DNA of 43,763 nt from Candidatus Mediterraneibacter merdigallinarum (GTDB lineage: Bacteria > Bacillota > Clostridia > Lachnospirales > Lachnospiraceae). The stretch spans positions 1 to 43,763 of the forward strand of contig DWZZ01000189.1 of the NCBI GenBank assembly GCA_019117305.1, read 5' to 3'. This document shows, in pieces, positions 25,021 through 32,924 of this stretch. The notes beneath the pieces are model-generated. The model was not told the DNA's origin. It searched no databases and worked only from the letters and a program-made list of their open reading frames with translations. The translations under genes were made by a program, and so were the position numbers. Positions within the stretch are counted from its first letter, which is position 1. Every line of letters begins with the position of its first letter.

Positions 25021-25107
25021 GGCAGCTAAGATCTTTATGTTGTGAATCGCCATTTTAACGCGTTTCCAACGAATGGTAATCAATCAGAAAATACGGGAGG
25101 TGTTTTT

Positions 25108-25671
25108 ATGAACGGAATGATTATTGCAGCGGTCGTTGCCGTCCCTCTGCTGATCATCGGCATCTATATCGGCGCAACCTATAATGCGCTTGTGAAGCTG
25201 AAAAATTCAGTAGAGGAAGCGTTTTCCACGATGGACGTCTATCTGAAAAAGAGATGGGATTTGATCCCAAACATCGTGGAAAGCGTAAAGGGTTATGCAA
25301 AGCACGAGGCGCAGACGCTTCAAAATGTGATTTCTGCCCGCAATGTGCGCTACTCAGATATGACGGAGGAGCAGAAGCTGCAGGCCAATACGGAGCTTGC
25401 CAGAGGCCTTGCCGCCATTCATGTGCTTGCGGAGCAATACCCGGATTTGAAGGCGAACCAAAACTTTCTTGATCTGAACAATCAGCTTCAGAGAACGGAA
25501 GAGGATATTGCCAACGCAAGAAAGTATTATAACGCCGTTGTCCGGAATTACAACAATAAAACAGAGATGTTTCCGTCCTCTATTGTGGCAAACCTGTTCA
25601 AATTCGGTAAGCGCCAGATGTTTGTCATAGAAGATGAGACGGAAAAGGAAGCGGTAAGGGTGCAATTCTGA
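25108..25671 (+). CDS. lemA: LemA family protein
   Basis: The 187-residue protein has an N-terminal membrane segment (MIIAAVVAVPLLIIGIYIGA) and then the LemA helical core: YNALVKLKNSVEEAFSTMDV, LKKRWDLIPNIVESVKGYA, ISARN, YPDLKANQNFLDLNNQLQRTE, and FPSSIVANLF. ATG 25108 is behind GGGAGGTG; the open frame starts earlier without support. LemA proteins are widespread with an outward or inward helical bundle and no settled biochemical role. They are typically paired with DUF2207 or TPM-domain proteins. The DUF2207 gene overlaps its stop (TGATG), matching that pairing. Confidence 0.94.
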   Translation: MNGMIIAAVVAVPLLIIGIYIGATYNALVKLKNSVEEAFSTMDVYLKKRWDLIPNIVESVKGYAKHEAQTLQNVISARNVRYSDMTEEQKLQANTELARGLAAIHVLAEQYPDLKANQNFLDLNNQLQRTEEDIANARKYYNAVVRNYNNKTEMFPSSIVANLFKFGKRQMFVIEDETEKEAVRVQF

Positions 25672-27380
25672 TGAAAAGGTGTAAAGTGATCTTTTCTTTT
25701 ATTATATTGCTTGTGATGATGTCGGTGGCGGTTTTTCCAGCGCAGGCGGCAGACTATTCCGAGGAACCTTATTATATCACCGCTTATTATGTGGATATTG
25801 ATGTATCCGAGGATAATGTGCTCAGCATTACGGAAGAAATAGACGTTTATTTCAATGAGGCGCGGCACGGCATTTACAGAACCATCCCGAAACGAAACGA
25901 GGTCGTGCGGGCCGACGGCTCCACGGCGGTCACGCGGGCGAAGATCCGTGATATATACTGCAGCGAGGACTATGAAAAATCCACGCAAAACAGCGACCTC
26001 ATTTTGCAGATTGGTGATGCTGATACTACCGTTACCGGAGATAAGCATTATACGATCTCCTATGACTATGTGCTTGGACAGGATGTGGCGGACGGCTACG
26101 ATGAGCTGTACTTCAACATCATTGGCACCGGGTGGGATACCTATATCAATAACGTTAGCTTTAGGATCACCATGCCGAAGGAGTTCGACAGCAGCCTGCT
26201 GGGATTTTCCACAGGCGGATATGGGTTTACCGGTTCAGATATCGTAGAGTATTATACCGATGGGATGGAGATTGAAGGATTTCTCTGGCAGGAACTGGAG
26301 CCCTACCAGGCTCTGACCGTAAGGCTTAAGCTTGAGGAGGGTTATTTCTACTTCAACCAGGTTCTGCATGTGATAAAGCTCAGCACTATGGTGATCATCC
26401 CTCTTATATGCTTGGTTTTTGTATTGTTCGTATGGATGAAATACGGCAGGGATAAGAAGGTTATCGAAACCGTTGAATTCTATCCGCCCGAGGGAATGAG
26501 CAGTGCAGACGTAGCGTATTGGTATAAAGGAAAGTTGCCCAAAAAGGATATTGTTGCCCTGCTCATTGAGCTGGCAAATGAGGGCTATATTGCCATCCAT
26601 GACGGCGATGGAACGGGCAAAGGGGCAGAATATACCATAGAGCGTATAAAGCCATATCCTCACGATTTGGACGAGGATAAAAGGCTGTTTTTTGAGGGAC
26701 TTTTTGAAAGCGGCAAGGACATCGTCACAGGGGACGACTTGAAAAACAAATTCTATCGCACCCTGAATCAGATTTCCTCCAATTACGGGCATTCCGGGAA
26801 GAAAGGCCGCATACATTCCCTGACCTCCGCGCGGTGGCAGCTCCTTTGTTGGTTGCTTGTAATTGCCTGCTTTGTTCTTGATGTTGTGATACTTGCCAAT
26901 ATCCTGGGCGGGAACGAGCGGTTTATTCCGTTTGTAATCGGACTGCCGATTCTTGCCGCAGCCTTTTGGCTTGCGCGGTATGTCAGCCAGCGCACAGACG
27001 AGAGCCACAGGAATCTGGAGAAGATAACAGGGTTCAAGAAGTTTTTGGAAACGGCGGAAAAAGATCGGCTGGAAATGCTTGTTCATGAAGATCCGAAATA
27101 TTTTTACAACATCCTGCCCTTTGCCTATGTGCTGGATGTGTCGGACAAATGGGTAAATCAGTTTGAAAACATTGCTATTGAACCACCCGAGTGGTACAGC
27201 GGACATGATGTATTTACGGCTGCTACCATGTGGCACGCCATGGATCGGACACTGAGCAGTGCGGCCAGCGCCATGACCTCTGCACCGCGGCAGAGCTCGT
27301 CTGGCGGCGGGTCCAGCAGCGGTGGCGGTGGCGGCGTTTCCGGCGGCGGATCCGGCGGTGGCGGCGGCGGAAGCTGGTAA
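25671..27380 (+). CDS. DUF2207-domain membrane protein
   Basis: The 569-residue protein has a signal peptide (cleavage near AQAAD). The outside DUF2207 domain (~28-230) includes VDIDVSEDNVLSITEEIDVY and HGIYRTIPKR. A membrane helix follows (~240-262), then a cytoplasmic part with a winged-helix-like segment (DIVALLIELANEGYIAIHDG). A pair of helices (~390-440) and a soluble tail come next. The end is a low-complexity Gly/Ser run finishing GGGGSW, usual in this family, where it is thought to mediate interactions. It overlaps lemA by the TGATG junction. The known co-occurrence with LemA supports one envelope complex; its role is undefined. Confidence 0.9.
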   Translation: MKRCKVIFSFIILLVMMSVAVFPAQAADYSEEPYYITAYYVDIDVSEDNVLSITEEIDVYFNEARHGIYRTIPKRNEVVRADGSTAVTRAKIRDIYCSEDYEKSTQNSDLILQIGDADTTVTGDKHYTISYDYVLGQDVADGYDELYFNIIGTGWDTYINNVSFRITMPKEFDSSLLGFSTGGYGFTGSDIVEYYTDGMEIEGFLWQELEPYQALTVRLKLEEGYFYFNQVLHVIKLSTMVIIPLICLVFVLFVWMKYGRDKKVIETVEFYPPEGMSSADVAYWYKGKLPKKDIVALLIELANEGYIAIHDGDGTGKGAEYTIERIKPYPHDLDEDKRLFFEGLFESGKDIVTGDDLKNKFYRTLNQISSNYGHSGKKGRIHSLTSARWQLLCWLLVIACFVLDVVILANILGGNERFIPFVIGLPILAAAFWLARYVSQRTDESHRNLEKITGFKKFLETAEKDRLEMLVHEDPKYFYNILPFAYVLDVSDKWVNQFENIAIEPPEWYSGHDVFTAATMWHAMDRTLSSAASAMTSAPRQSSSGGGSSSGGGGGVSGGGSGGGGGGSW

Positions 27381-27437
27381 AGCCCATGTTTTTGGCATCC
27401 GAAAATTTGAACTATTAAGAAAAAAGGGGGAACGCAT

Positions 27438-27638
27438 ATGGAGCTGTGGGCAGCAGGGATTGCCCTGCTTATCATAGCGGCGGGTATCCTGGTACTGATT
27501 TTGTGTGGAAAGAAAATCCATAAAGGCTTGCGAATCGCCGGAGTATGTGTACTTGGCGCACTATTTGCGGCGGTGCTGGGATATATTGCCCTTACATTCT
27601 TGTTTCTGGATTCACTGCATTTTTCTCCCCCTGGATGA
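27438..27638 (+). CDS. Small two-helix membrane protein, possibly truncated
   Basis: The 66-residue product has two membrane segments (ELWAAGIALLIIAAGILVLI and a second at ~33-57). A GGGGG stretch precedes ATG 27438. It ends DSLHFSPPG at a TGA, after which the same frame stays open and reads the tail of an unrelated SIR2-like protein. The C-terminus may therefore have been cut by a recombination joint. It is the last gene of the lipoprotein/LemA cluster. Confidence 0.55.
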   Translation: MELWAAGIALLIIAAGILVLILCGKKIHKGLRIAGVCVLGALFAAVLGYIALTFLFLDSLHFSPPG

Positions 27639-27839
27639 GTCTACGGCTTCCGGGAAGGTGTTATCAGAGAAACAGGCCGGTTATCATTAAAATATCCGTT
27701 TTGGCAGATGACAGCGAGAAATCCGAAAGCTGTCTATGCCTGTATCAATAAAGGTGAAGCGGTTTGCCCAAAAGAAATCACAGTGCAGTCTATTTGCATA
27801 AACAGCAATATTAACCGTGTGATCGGAGACTTGGAGTAA
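27639..27839 (+). pseudogene. SIR2-family C-terminal remnant A
   Basis: This frame has no start of its own. It reads YPFWQMTARNPKAVYACINK, then GEAVCPKEITVQSICINSNI, a conserved C-terminal stretch of clostridial SIR2-type NAD-dependent deacylases/ADP-ribosyltransferases, and stops at 27839. The catalytic Rossmann fold (GxxxS, HG motifs) is absent. A second, similar tail lies 160 bp on at 28002. It marks the edge of the island. The assignment is from memory of the family. Confidence 0.55.
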
Positions 27840-27872
27840 TAGTGTGTGTGACATATGCATGGTGAAATCATT

Positions 27873-28001
27873 ATGCGGGTAGATATATATTATCGTTTCA
27901 TCGGCAAGGTTGGCGATGCAGAGGGAGAAGCATTGAAAGCACCAAAGATTCGCCGGAATACCAAACTGCTTATGGAAGCCGGTGTTACTTCGGAGGTCTA
28001 A
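27873..28001 (+). pseudogene. Serine-recombinase-like (DUF4368) C-terminal remnant
   Basis: The 42-residue frame from ATG 27873 reads MRVDIYYRFIGKVGDAEG and then a basic stretch (LKAPKIRRNTKLL). RVDIYYRFIG matches the end of the DUF4368 tail of large serine recombinases in Tn1549/Tn5397-like elements. In those elements the recombinase gene sits at one end, so this remnant may mark an old attachment-site boundary. All catalytic parts are missing. The match is short. Confidence 0.4.
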
Positions 28002-28226
28002 ATGACTTCATTTTGGGTGCGCAATAAACATAACACCCCTACGATTATCCGTTTCCCCTTTGAAAAGATGGTAAAGGAAAACGGCGGCTGGTCGCTGGTC
28101 CGTCTGAATCTCCGGGAGGCCATTGTACCGGAAAGTCTCGGAAAGCGGGCAGTGGGAATCAATGAAGACATTGCCAGAAGTATAGAAGATATCAGAAAAG
28201 AGGCAGAGAATGATGGGAGCAGATAA
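28002..28226 (+). pseudogene. SIR2-family C-terminal remnant B, fused upstream of the macrodomain gene
   Basis: The 74-residue frame has a usable start (ATG 28002 after GGAGG). Its text aligns with remnant A and with sirtuin C-termini: NTPTIIRFPFEKMVKENGGW, LVRLNLREAIVPESL, AVGINEDIARSIEDI. The homologous part begins near 28035; the first ~10 residues look like joint sequence. It overlaps the macrodomain gene by 17 nt, the arrangement expected if a full sirtuin gene once preceded it. Firmicutes and related microbes pair zinc macrodomain hydrolases with SirTM-type sirtuins for protein ADP-ribosylation. The catalytic part is gone, leaving the eraser without this writer. Confidence 0.55.
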
Positions 28227-29052
28227 AAAACAGGAAGAGCGGCTGGATTATCTTCTTCATGAATTCAAGGAAGATTCCGGCAGATACAGAGATCTGGAGA
28301 CAGGAAAGGATTACGGAGAGAAGAGAATGCTTCTGCGCTCTCTTATGAACATCCGGATGCCGGGGAAAATAAATGAAAACGTTGTGAAAGTGCAGGATGA
28401 ATTTCTGACCGAGGAGGCCAGAGAAAAAGGAATTGTTGAGCTTACGGATATTCCGACGGCGGCGGAGCAGTACGGGAGCAGCCATCCGTATGCGGATAAA
28501 ATTTCCGTCTGGCAGGGGGATATTACGAGACTGCGTGCGGGAGCTATTGTCAATGCGGCGAATTCGCAGATGCTGGGGTGTTTTGTGCCCTGCCATAAAT
28601 GTATAGACAATGCTATTCACAGCGCGGCCGGTATTGAGCTCAGGGAAGCATGCAGCCACTATATGAACCGCAGACGGATGCAGTACGGCGCCCGCTATGA
28701 GGAGCCCACGGGCCAGGCGGTTTTGACAAAGGGTTACAATCTGCCCGCGGATTATGTGATTCACACAGTTGGTCCCATTGTGGGAGGCAGCCTGAATCAG
28801 AAGCTGAAGGATGATCTGGAAAGCTGTTACCGGAATGTGCTGGAGTGCTGTGTGGAGCATGGGATCCGTTCCGTGGCGTTCTGCTGTATCAGCACAGGGG
28901 AATTTCATTTTCCGAACGATGAGGCGGCAAAGATCGCGGCTGATACCGTGACCGGCTTCCTTAAAGAGCATGATCCGGACTTTGACCGGATTATTTTCAA
29001 TGTGTTCAAAGATGTGGACCGGGAGTTGTATGAGGCGGAATTGAAGCGGTAA
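28210..29052 (+). CDS. Zinc-type macrodomain protein-ADP-ribose hydrolase
   Basis: The 280-residue protein has a helical N-terminal extension (~1-95) and a macrodomain. The motifs are GDITRLRAGAIVNAANSQML and GCFVPCHKCIDNAIHSAAGI, with the Cys/His set that binds zinc in the SauMacro/SpyMacro class. A late GEFHFPN element follows ISTG (diphosphate loop). These enzymes remove ADP-ribose from modified proteins, often undoing a SirTM sirtuin encoded beside them. The sirtuin-like tail B overlaps its start, so the operon seems to have lost the transferase. ATG 28210 follows GAGGCAGAGA, a weak ribosome site that fits coupling to the upstream frame. Confidence 0.9.
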   Translation: MMGADKKQEERLDYLLHEFKEDSGRYRDLETGKDYGEKRMLLRSLMNIRMPGKINENVVKVQDEFLTEEAREKGIVELTDIPTAAEQYGSSHPYADKISVWQGDITRLRAGAIVNAANSQMLGCFVPCHKCIDNAIHSAAGIELREACSHYMNRRRMQYGARYEEPTGQAVLTKGYNLPADYVIHTVGPIVGGSLNQKLKDDLESCYRNVLECCVEHGIRSVAFCCISTGEFHFPNDEAAKIAADTVTGFLKEHDPDFDRIIFNVFKDVDRELYEAELKR

Positions 29053-29064
29053 AGCCGGGGCGCC

Positions 29065-29103
29065 GGTGTCAGAATTGACACCGCAGGAAACAGCAGGTAA
29101 AAT
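29065..29103 (+). promoter_or_regulatory. Promoter overlapped by an inverted repeat (Rrf2 operator candidate)
   Basis: TTGACA (29075-29080), 17 bp and TAAAAT (29098-29103) form a near-consensus promoter. The dyad GGTGTCA-GAAT-TGACACC (29065-29082) covers the -35 hexamer completely. Binding there would block RNA polymerase, so autoregulation by the Rrf2 protein encoded 78 bp downstream is likely. Confidence 0.75.
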
Positions 29104-29180
29104 GAAGGTTATAAAACCAGAGGTCAATCCTGCGTGCCGCGGCAGACGCGGAAGCTCAGGAGAAAGGAGCAGAGTGTGTT

Positions 29181-29609
29181 ATGCAGATCTCAAGCAGATT
29201 TACGATTGCTGTCCATATGCTGACCTGTATGGAGACATTCAAAGAAGAATATAAGATTACCAGTGATTTTCTTGCTGCCAGTATTAATGTGAATCCGGTT
29301 ATTATCCGCCGGATCCTGTCCCAGTTAAAGGATGCGGGACTGATCGAGGTGAAGCGCGGGACCGGGGGCGCGGCGGTCATAAAGCCGTTGGAAGAGATTA
29401 CATTTCTGGACATATACCGTGCCGTGGAGTGCATAGAGGAGAACACGCTGTTTCATTTTCACGAGAATCCCAATCCGGACTGTCCGGTAGGAAGGAATAT
29501 TCACAATATTCTGGACGATAAGCTGCTCCGGGTGCAGGAAGCGATGGAGCGGGAACTGAAGGCTATCACCATGGCGGATGTAATGGCTGATCTGGGAAAA
29601 TATATCTGA
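29181..29609 (+). CDS. Rrf2-family transcriptional regulator
   Basis: The 142-residue protein has the Rrf2 winged HTH: ISSRFTIAVHMLTCM, then ITSDFLAASINVNPVIIRRI, SQLKDAG and a wing rich in Gly (KRGTGGAAVIKPLEEIT). The three-Cys cluster of IscR/NsrR types is absent; one Cys remains in NPDCPVGRNIHNIL, as in the YwnA-like branch. It therefore probably does not hold an Fe-S cluster and may sense a thiol oxidant or another ligand. AAAGGAG precedes ATG 29181. It is transcribed from 29075-29103 and is followed 26 nt later by the sucrose regulator, with which it may be co-transcribed. Confidence 0.9.
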   Translation: MQISSRFTIAVHMLTCMETFKEEYKITSDFLAASINVNPVIIRRILSQLKDAGLIEVKRGTGGAAVIKPLEEITFLDIYRAVECIEENTLFHFHENPNPDCPVGRNIHNILDDKLLRVQEAMERELKAITMADVMADLGKYI

Positions 29610-29635
29610 ATGGATTCGTGTAAGGAGCAGAAAAG

Positions 29636-30700
29636 ATGACAATCAGAGAAATCGCACAGCTTGCCGGTGTATCAAACGCCGCGGTATCCAGATATCTGAA
29701 CGGAGGATATGTCAGCGGCGAGAAGAAGGAGCGGATTAAAAAAGTTATTCAGGAAACCGGATATCAGCCGTCCATGCAGGCCCGGACGCTCCGGACTAAG
29801 AAGGCCTGTCTCGTGGGCGTGGTGGTTCCGAAGATCAATTCCGAGTCCATCAGCCGGGTTACAGAAGGCGTAGGCCAGGTTCTTTCGGAGCGGGGTTATC
29901 ACATGCTTCTTGCCAGCACGGACAACCAGGCAGACAAAGAAGTGATGTACATGAAGATCTTTGAAAATTATCCGGTTGACGGGATTATTCTCATCGGTAC
30001 CATGATTACCGCTCAGCACAGAAAATTTCTGAAGGAATCCAGGGTTCCTGTAGTTGTAATCGGACAGTACACAAGACTGGCCAACTGCGTCTACCACGAT
30101 GACTACGGCGCGGGAAAGGCTATGGGCAGAGCGGTGGGCCGGGCGCTGGCCCTTTATCCGGAGGGCAGAGCGGCTTATATCGGTGTTACACGGGAAGACA
30201 AGGCGGCAGGCGCCGCAAGAGAGGACGGCTTCTGTGCCGGCCTGAAGGCAGAAGGGCAGGAACTGGAGGAAGAATACCGGCGGGTTTCCCGGTTCCGCAT
30301 GGAGGCCGGGTATGAGGCGGCTATGGATCTGCTGAAGAAAAAAGATGATATCGTTATCATATCCTGCGCCACAGATACCATCGCGGCCGGGGCCATGGAA
30401 GCCATTCTGGACTACAGGAAAGAGAACGGGCCGGAGAAAGAAAGTGATACGGATGGGTCAAAGAGGTATCGTTTCGGCAACTCGCCGGTAAAGGTGACCG
30501 GATTCGGCGACAACCAGTTTTTAAAGGCGGTTACGGGAGGAATCCCAACGGTTCATTTTGCATACAAAACAAGCGGAATCAAAGGGGCGGAGCTGCTTCT
30601 GGATGTAGTGGAGAAGGAAGAACGGATTCCGGTGGAGATGAAACTGGGATTTCAGTTTGTGGAAGCCCCGGGCTGGAGCGGCGGGCAGCAGGCAGAATGA
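29636..30700 (+). CDS. scrR: LacI-family sucrose-operon repressor
   Basis: The 354-residue protein has an N-terminal LacI HTH (TIREIAQLAGVSNAAVSRYL) with hinge, and a periplasmic-binding-like ligand domain (LVGVVVPKINSESISRVTEG, YPVDGIILIGTMIT, CVYHDDYGAGKAMG). It lies directly upstream of the sucrose PTS and hydrolase genes, and its family includes ScrR/SacR. Two copies of TGAAA(A/T)CG(A/T)TTTC(A/G), a typical LacI-family operator, flank the promoter of the next gene. The stop is followed by a terminator at 30806. The inducer is probably sucrose 6-phosphate or fructose, by analogy. AAGGAG precedes ATG 29636. Confidence 0.88.
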   Translation: MTIREIAQLAGVSNAAVSRYLNGGYVSGEKKERIKKVIQETGYQPSMQARTLRTKKACLVGVVVPKINSESISRVTEGVGQVLSERGYHMLLASTDNQADKEVMYMKIFENYPVDGIILIGTMITAQHRKFLKESRVPVVVIGQYTRLANCVYHDDYGAGKAMGRAVGRALALYPEGRAAYIGVTREDKAAGAAREDGFCAGLKAEGQELEEEYRRVSRFRMEAGYEAAMDLLKKKDDIVIISCATDTIAAGAMEAILDYRKENGPEKESDTDGSKRYRFGNSPVKVTGFGDNQFLKAVTGGIPTVHFAYKTSGIKGAELLLDVVEKEERIPVEMKLGFQFVEAPGWSGGQQAE

Positions 30701-30756
30701 AAATTGGCCGGATGATCCGAATGTCTGCAGAGCCTCTGCAAGTGAGAAGGTGTATG

Positions 30757-30770
30757 TGAAATCGTTTTCG
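30757..30770. promoter_or_regulatory. LacI-type operator O1
   Basis: TGAAATCGTTTTCG is the reverse complement of O2 apart from one end base. It lies 57 bp after the scrR stop and about 106 bp (centre to centre) from O2, close to ten helical turns. Confidence 0.75.
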
Positions 30771-30805
30771 TGCACTATTTACAATTATAAACATGAAATA
30801 TCAGT

Positions 30806-30838
30806 AAAAATGCCATCTTTACAAATGGCATTTTTTTT
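30806..30838 (+). terminator. Intrinsic terminator after scrR
   Basis: AAAAATGCCAT (30806-30816) pairs perfectly with ATGGCATTTTT (30825-30835) around an 8-nt loop, with a run of T. Confidence 0.85.
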
Positions 30839-30876
30839 CATATTATTTTTACAGAAATAATATGAAAACGATTTCA
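30818..30876 (+). promoter_or_regulatory. scrA promoter with operator O2
   Basis: TTTACA (30818-30823), 17 bp and TATTAT (30841-30846) form the promoter, whose spacer overlaps the scrR terminator. TGAAAACGATTTCA, a palindrome apart from its central steps, at 30863-30876 lies just after the predicted start of transcription. A bound repressor there would block elongation or initiation. Confidence 0.8.
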
Positions 30877-30899
30877 TATATAAGGGAAGGAGAATGAGG

Positions 30900-32846
30900 A
30901 TGGATTACCAGAAGACAGCCCGGGAGATTCTGAATCTTGTGGGCGGAAGCAAAAACATTGTCTCGGCAGCGCACTGCGCAACCCGGCTTCGTCTTGTTAT
31001 TGCCGACAACAGCAAAGCAGACAAAGAAGCGCTGGAAAATGTGGAAGGGGTAAAAGGTGTGTTCGAGGCCTCAGGCCAGCTCCAGATTATTCTGGGCACC
31101 GGAACCGTAAACAAGGTGTTTGACCAGTTTATAGCCATTGCAGGCATTACAGCCAGCTCCAAGGCAGAGGCCAAGGAGGCGGCGGCTCAGAAGCAGAATA
31201 TATTTATGCGGGCCATCAAACTGCTGGGAGATATTTTCGTGCCCATTATCCCGGCGATCGTTGCCAGCGGTTTCCTGATGGGAATTATGAACTCTCTGGA
31301 TTTCATGATCAATAACGGATTTATTTCCATGGATACCAGCAGTTCGATCTATGTATTCGCCAATCTGTTCAGCAACACGGCATATACATTCCTGCAGATC
31401 CTGATCGCCTTTTCCGCGGCAAAGGCATTCGGGGCAAACCCGTATCTGGGCGCGGTTATCGGTATGATTATGATTAACCCGGCGCTGCAGAACGCTTATA
31501 CAGTCGCAACAGAAGGCGTGCATCTGAAGCAGCCGGTGTTCTTCGGACTTTACGAGATTGATATGGTCGGTTATCAGGGCCATGTTATCCCGGTTGTAAT
31601 TGCTGTGTGGCTGCTGGCGTTTATTGAAAAACGGCTGCACAAAATTGTTCCGGAGGTGCTGGATCTGTTCGTAACTCCTCTGGTCAGCGTATTTGTGACA
31701 GGATACCTTACCCTGGCAGTGATTGGTCCGGTGTTTGTCTGGGCGGAAAATGCTGTTCTGTACGGCATCCAGTGGCTCTTAACGCTGCCTCTCGGACTGG
31801 GAAGTCTTGTCATGGGCGGTCTGTACGCGCCTACGGTTGTTACCGGTATCCACCAGATGTATACGGCCATTGATATCGGACAGCTGGCTGAGTACGGCGT
31901 TACATACTGGCTCCCGCTGGCAAGCGCGGCAAATGTGGCACAGGGAGCGGCCGCTCTTGCGGTAGCAGTGAAATCAAAAGATAAAAAAGTGAAATCCCTT
32001 GCTCTGCCGTCTTCCCTGAGCGCGTTCATGGGAATTACAGAGCCGGCAATCTTCGGTGTGAATCTGAGATTCTTCAAGCCGTTTATCGCGGGATGTATCG
32101 GCGGAGGCTGCGGAGCCCTCTATGCTTCGATTGTGCATCTGGGAGCCAGGGGAACCGGCGTGACCGGTATCTTCGGAATCCTGCTCTGCCTGGATCAGCC
32201 GGTTCAGTACCTGATCGAAATGGTAATTGCCGTGACAGTTGCATTTGCCATATCATTTGTCCTTTATAAAGATCAGAAGAAACCGGAGGCGGCCGCCGGC
32301 GCGGGAACAGAGGCTCCGGCACTGGAAACATCCGGAAATCCGGCAGAAACGCCGGAGACAACGGAAGGAACATCTTCAGCAGAAGAACTTACGGAAGAAA
32401 CCATCACAAGTCCTGTGGCAGGAACCGTAGTTCCGACAGATCAGATAAGTGATGAGACTTTCGCGTCAGAACTTCTGGGAACTACTGTCGCGGTAGAGCC
32501 TTCGGATGGAAAAATCACCGCGCCCTGCAGCGGTGAAGTAATGAATATATTTGACACGGGCCATGCTGTCTGCCTCACGACAGAATCCGGAGCGGAGCTG
32601 CTGATTCATGTGGGAATCGACACAGTGAAGCTGGATGGAAAAGGATTTACAAAGAAAGTATCCGACGGCGATAAAATCCACGCCGGGGACGTGCTTATCG
32701 AAGCGGATCTGGACCAGATCAGAGCAGCGGGATATCCGGCTACGACAATGGTTATCCTGACCAACGCAGATCAGTTCGGCACGGTTGAAAAGGCCGCTCC
32801 CGGAGAGACGGGAAAGGATCAGCCGATTCTGAAGCTGAAGAAATAG
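30900..32846 (+). CDS. scrA: Sucrose-type PTS transporter EIIBCA
   Basis: The 648-residue permease takes up and phosphorylates a sugar, here most likely sucrose giving sucrose 6-phosphate. The EIIB domain (~1-90) has phospho-Cys26 in SAAHCATRLRL. EIIC (~105-460) has about ten membrane helices, with GITEPAIFGVNLRFFKPF as its signature. A Pro/Thr/Glu-rich linker (~465-500) leads to EIIA (~505-640) with phospho-His570 in ELLIHVGIDTVKL. ATG 30900 is chosen over 30894 for better spacing from GGAG. It is controlled by O1/O2 and followed by the hydrolase gene. A fused EIIA means no separate EIIA-Glc is needed. Beta-glucoside or trehalose specificity is possible, but the neighbour favours sucrose. 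Confidence 0.92.
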   Translation: MDYQKTAREILNLVGGSKNIVSAAHCATRLRLVIADNSKADKEALENVEGVKGVFEASGQLQIILGTGTVNKVFDQFIAIAGITASSKAEAKEAAAQKQNIFMRAIKLLGDIFVPIIPAIVASGFLMGIMNSLDFMINNGFISMDTSSSIYVFANLFSNTAYTFLQILIAFSAAKAFGANPYLGAVIGMIMINPALQNAYTVATEGVHLKQPVFFGLYEIDMVGYQGHVIPVVIAVWLLAFIEKRLHKIVPEVLDLFVTPLVSVFVTGYLTLAVIGPVFVWAENAVLYGIQWLLTLPLGLGSLVMGGLYAPTVVTGIHQMYTAIDIGQLAEYGVTYWLPLASAANVAQGAAALAVAVKSKDKKVKSLALPSSLSAFMGITEPAIFGVNLRFFKPFIAGCIGGGCGALYASIVHLGARGTGVTGIFGILLCLDQPVQYLIEMVIAVTVAFAISFVLYKDQKKPEAAAGAGTEAPALETSGNPAETPETTEGTSSAEELTEETITSPVAGTVVPTDQISDETFASELLGTTVAVEPSDGKITAPCSGEVMNIFDTGHAVCLTTESGAELLIHVGIDTVKLDGKGFTKKVSDGDKIHAGDVLIEADLDQIRAAGYPATTMVILTNADQFGTVEKAAPGETGKDQPILKLKK

Positions 32847-32857
32847 AAAAAGTATAA

Positions 32858-32895
32858 CACCCGGCCCGGCGGCGCGGAAGTTCTGCCGGGCGGTG
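32858..32895 (+). promoter_or_regulatory. Intercistronic hairpin between scrA and scrB
   Basis: CACC-(CG)-GCCCGGC (32858-32870) pairs with GCCGGGCGGTG (32885-32895). There is no T-run. It may set relative expression or stabilise the scrA message. Confidence 0.5.
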
Positions 32896-32924
32896 ATTTT
32901 CAGATATACAACAGGAGACAGAGT

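Noticed and set aside
27290-27380. Gly-codon repeat (GGC/GGT runs) considered as a tandem repeat element
   Set aside because: It is the normal low-complexity Gly/Ser C-terminus of DUF2207 proteins.
14103-28070. Flanking direct repeats (att sites) for the island
   Set aside because: I compared the two edges by eye and found no convincing shared core. Serine-recombinase sites can share only 2-3 bp, so their absence decides nothing.
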